DNA of 64,000 bases, from contig NZ_JBQHVU010000013.1 in NCBI RefSeq assembly GCF_052064335.1, positions 11,248 through 75,247 on the forward strand, in the 5' to 3' direction. This DNA is from Weimeria sp002480925. Lineage in GTDB: Bacteria > Bacillota > Clostridia > Lachnospirales > Lachnospiraceae. A program made the translations under genes and the position numbers. How positions within the stretch are numbered: the first letter of the stretch is position 1; the number at the start of each line of letters is the position of its first letter. The notes under the pieces are model-generated. The model ran no database searches. It had not been told where the DNA came from and saw only the letters and a list, made by a program, of their open reading frames with translations. This document shows, piece after piece, positions 62,651 to 64,000 of the stretch.

Positions 62651-63894
62651 TTTTATTCTTCTTGCCATTATTGTTTTCCTTTCAATTGTTCGCTGATATA
62701 CGCTGCTTTGTATTTCACATGACTGGCTTCAATATCGAAGGCACTTAAGATCATCTTTTGTGCCTTTGTAACCGCATGATCCAGCCGGTACACTTTATCA
62801 AGCTGTCTTGTCATCTCAATCTTTTCAAGCTCTCTTATCGCTGCAGGCACTGTCATATAGTTCGGCTTTTTATCCATTTCCTTCTTTTTATCATTTAATG
62901 CCGTATACATCCTGCAGCGGATGATGAGAGACAGGAAACCTATAAATATCTTGTTTGATGACGCTTCTTCAGATGCCACTCTTAAGCTGCCATTTCCAAG
63001 ATATGACTTGTCAGATCTGAATACCTTCTCAGAAACATCCCTGCTTTTATAAAGTTCTATCGCTTCATCAGCCTTCATCTTCTCAGATGTTATGATCGCA
63101 AAATATCCGCACAGTTCAAGCTCATCTTTTATGATGGAGAGCTTAGGCTCTCCGTATACAAAGTGGCCCGTATCCTTGTTGTAGTGGAGATAAAAATACT
63201 TTTTGAATGCAGGTCCGAATTCATGATTCTCATCTTTGTGCTGGTCAAGAAATTTTTGCATCTCATGGATCTTTGCCTCAAATCTGGCTCTCTCTCCGGC
63301 AGCCTTTGCCGCACTGTAGTAAAGATGGATATACCTCTTCTTGGTATCTCCCGCATATACGAAAGTATGGACCGTCTTTCCATAAACTTCATACTCCTGT
63401 ATGTTGTTTCCCCAGTCGTTTTCAAAAGTGCCTTTATACTGTCTCACCAGGTCACTGATGAACTGCTTTATACCTTTCACCATGATGATAAATGAATAGC
63501 CGTTGCTGTCCATGTATCTCAGGTTTTCTTTGCTGAAACAGCCACGGTCGAGAATGAACCCTATGCCTTTGTAGCCGTAGCTTTTGACCTTGTCTACCAT
63601 GAACTGAAGCTGTGAAACATCGTTGATGCTTCCGGGATATTTCTCATACATCAGCGGTTCTCTGTTGTTAACGTCATAGCCTATGGCATAGTTAAATATT
63701 GGAAGACCTGCATCGACCTTTTCCGCTCCGAATTCAACCATATCTATATCACCTGCCTGGCAGTTCTTATTAGAGGAGTCATAGGAAATGTAGATCTTCT
63801 CCCTCTTGTTTCTTTCTTCATTCCAAACATCAAGAAAATCCTGTCTCTGATCTTCTTTTATGCTCTTCAAAAGATCTGAAACAGTAGCATGGTG
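62651..63894 (-). pseudogene. Doubly truncated IS1634-family transposase
   Basis: The frame (TAA at 62668-62670) matches the C-terminal two thirds of the intact transposase at 54989-56737 (YISYDSSNKNCQAGD, GFILDRGCFSKENLRYMD, CGYFAIITSEKMKADEA) but is clearly divergent, so it comes from a different family member. It lacks about 180 N-terminal residues; an in-frame stop at 63895-63897 marks the break. After the stop, a TAATG junction begins the small second frame (MARRIK), which is lost after about six codons at 62651. Confidence 0.85.
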
Positions 63895-63976
63895 CTAGAA
63901 TATAAATAGTACAAGTTAAAGTGAGTTATTCCAAGGAATAAGACTATAATAGAGATAGTCCCAGGAGGAACTCACA

Positions 63977-64000
63977 ATGGCTAGTAAACAACCTCAACAC
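63977..64000 (+). CDS. Start of a further gene, probably a transposase (partial)
   Basis: ATG at 63977 follows AGGAGG by about 8 bases, and a TATAAT box lies at 63945-63950. Only MASKQPQH is visible. A perfect palindrome TTATTCC-AA-GGAATAA is at 63926-63941. Position at the break of the truncated transposase suggests a second element inserted there; the product cannot be identified. Confidence 0.4.

Noticed and set aside
54784..63894. Composite transposon carrying the SIR2-STAND gene between two IS1634-type copies
   Set aside because: The two transposases are only related, not near-identical, and the right one is truncated at both ends, so they could not move the segment together now.

Overview
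The window looks like chromosome from a motile, anaerobic, low-to-mid-GC Firmicute of class Clostridia, most likely family Lachnospiraceae. This rests on gene content and order, not a database search. The supporting signs are the ylxM-ffh-rpsP-khpA-rimM-trmD-rplS cluster followed by rbgA-rnhB-ylqG/ylqH-like genes, a perfect CIRCE element before groESL, a sodium-pumping decarboxylase operon with a separate biotin carrier, a CheV coupling protein, and strong AGGAGG-type ribosome sites. Nearly all genes lie on the minus strand. The exceptions are a J-domain protein at 27.1 kb, a Na/Pi cotransporter at 39.6 kb, a VapBC pair at 53.2 kb and a transposase start at the right edge. No tRNA, rRNA or CRISPR array was seen.

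Region 1 (1-6.4 kb) is signalling and envelope: an acidic unknown protein, CheV, a lipoprotein, and a sensor kinase, L,D-transpeptidase and response regulator encoded together. Region 2 (6.5-11.7 kb) is a five-gene biotin-dependent decarboxylase/sodium pump operon with its own promoter and terminator. It carries two different carboxyltransferases for one biotin carrier. Region 3 (11.8-26.9 kb) is core: scpAB, dut, gpsA, plsY, der, a PDZ/radical SAM gene, yraN, ylqH/ylqG, rnhB, two signal peptidases around rbgA, then the rplS-to-ylxM translation and SRP operon driven by a perfect consensus promoter. Region 4 (27-49.4 kb) is mixed housekeeping: recA/recX, prfC, an HD-GYP protein, pncB, groESL, a nitrilase-HD fusion, a thioesterase, a Na/Pi transporter with a long phased 11-bp repeat array upstream, trpS, pulA, efp, nrdR, ychF, and a polysaccharide co-polymerase with a pilin-like partner.

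Region 5 (49.4-64 kb) is an AT-richer accessory island. It holds an intact AAA ATPase beside a wrecked subtilisin-like partner, two VanZ-type genes (one truncated), VapBC and ParE/Phd toxin-antitoxin pairs, an intact IS1634-family element, a second truncated relative, IS3 debris, a decayed transcription regulator and a decayed HTH gene. It also holds a 1156-residue SIR2-STAND protein ending in a SEC-C zinc motif. That protein is the best candidate for a poorly described system: its architecture is that of a single-gene NAD-depleting antiphage sensor, but its tail is unusual and a key catalytic Asn is replaced by Asp.
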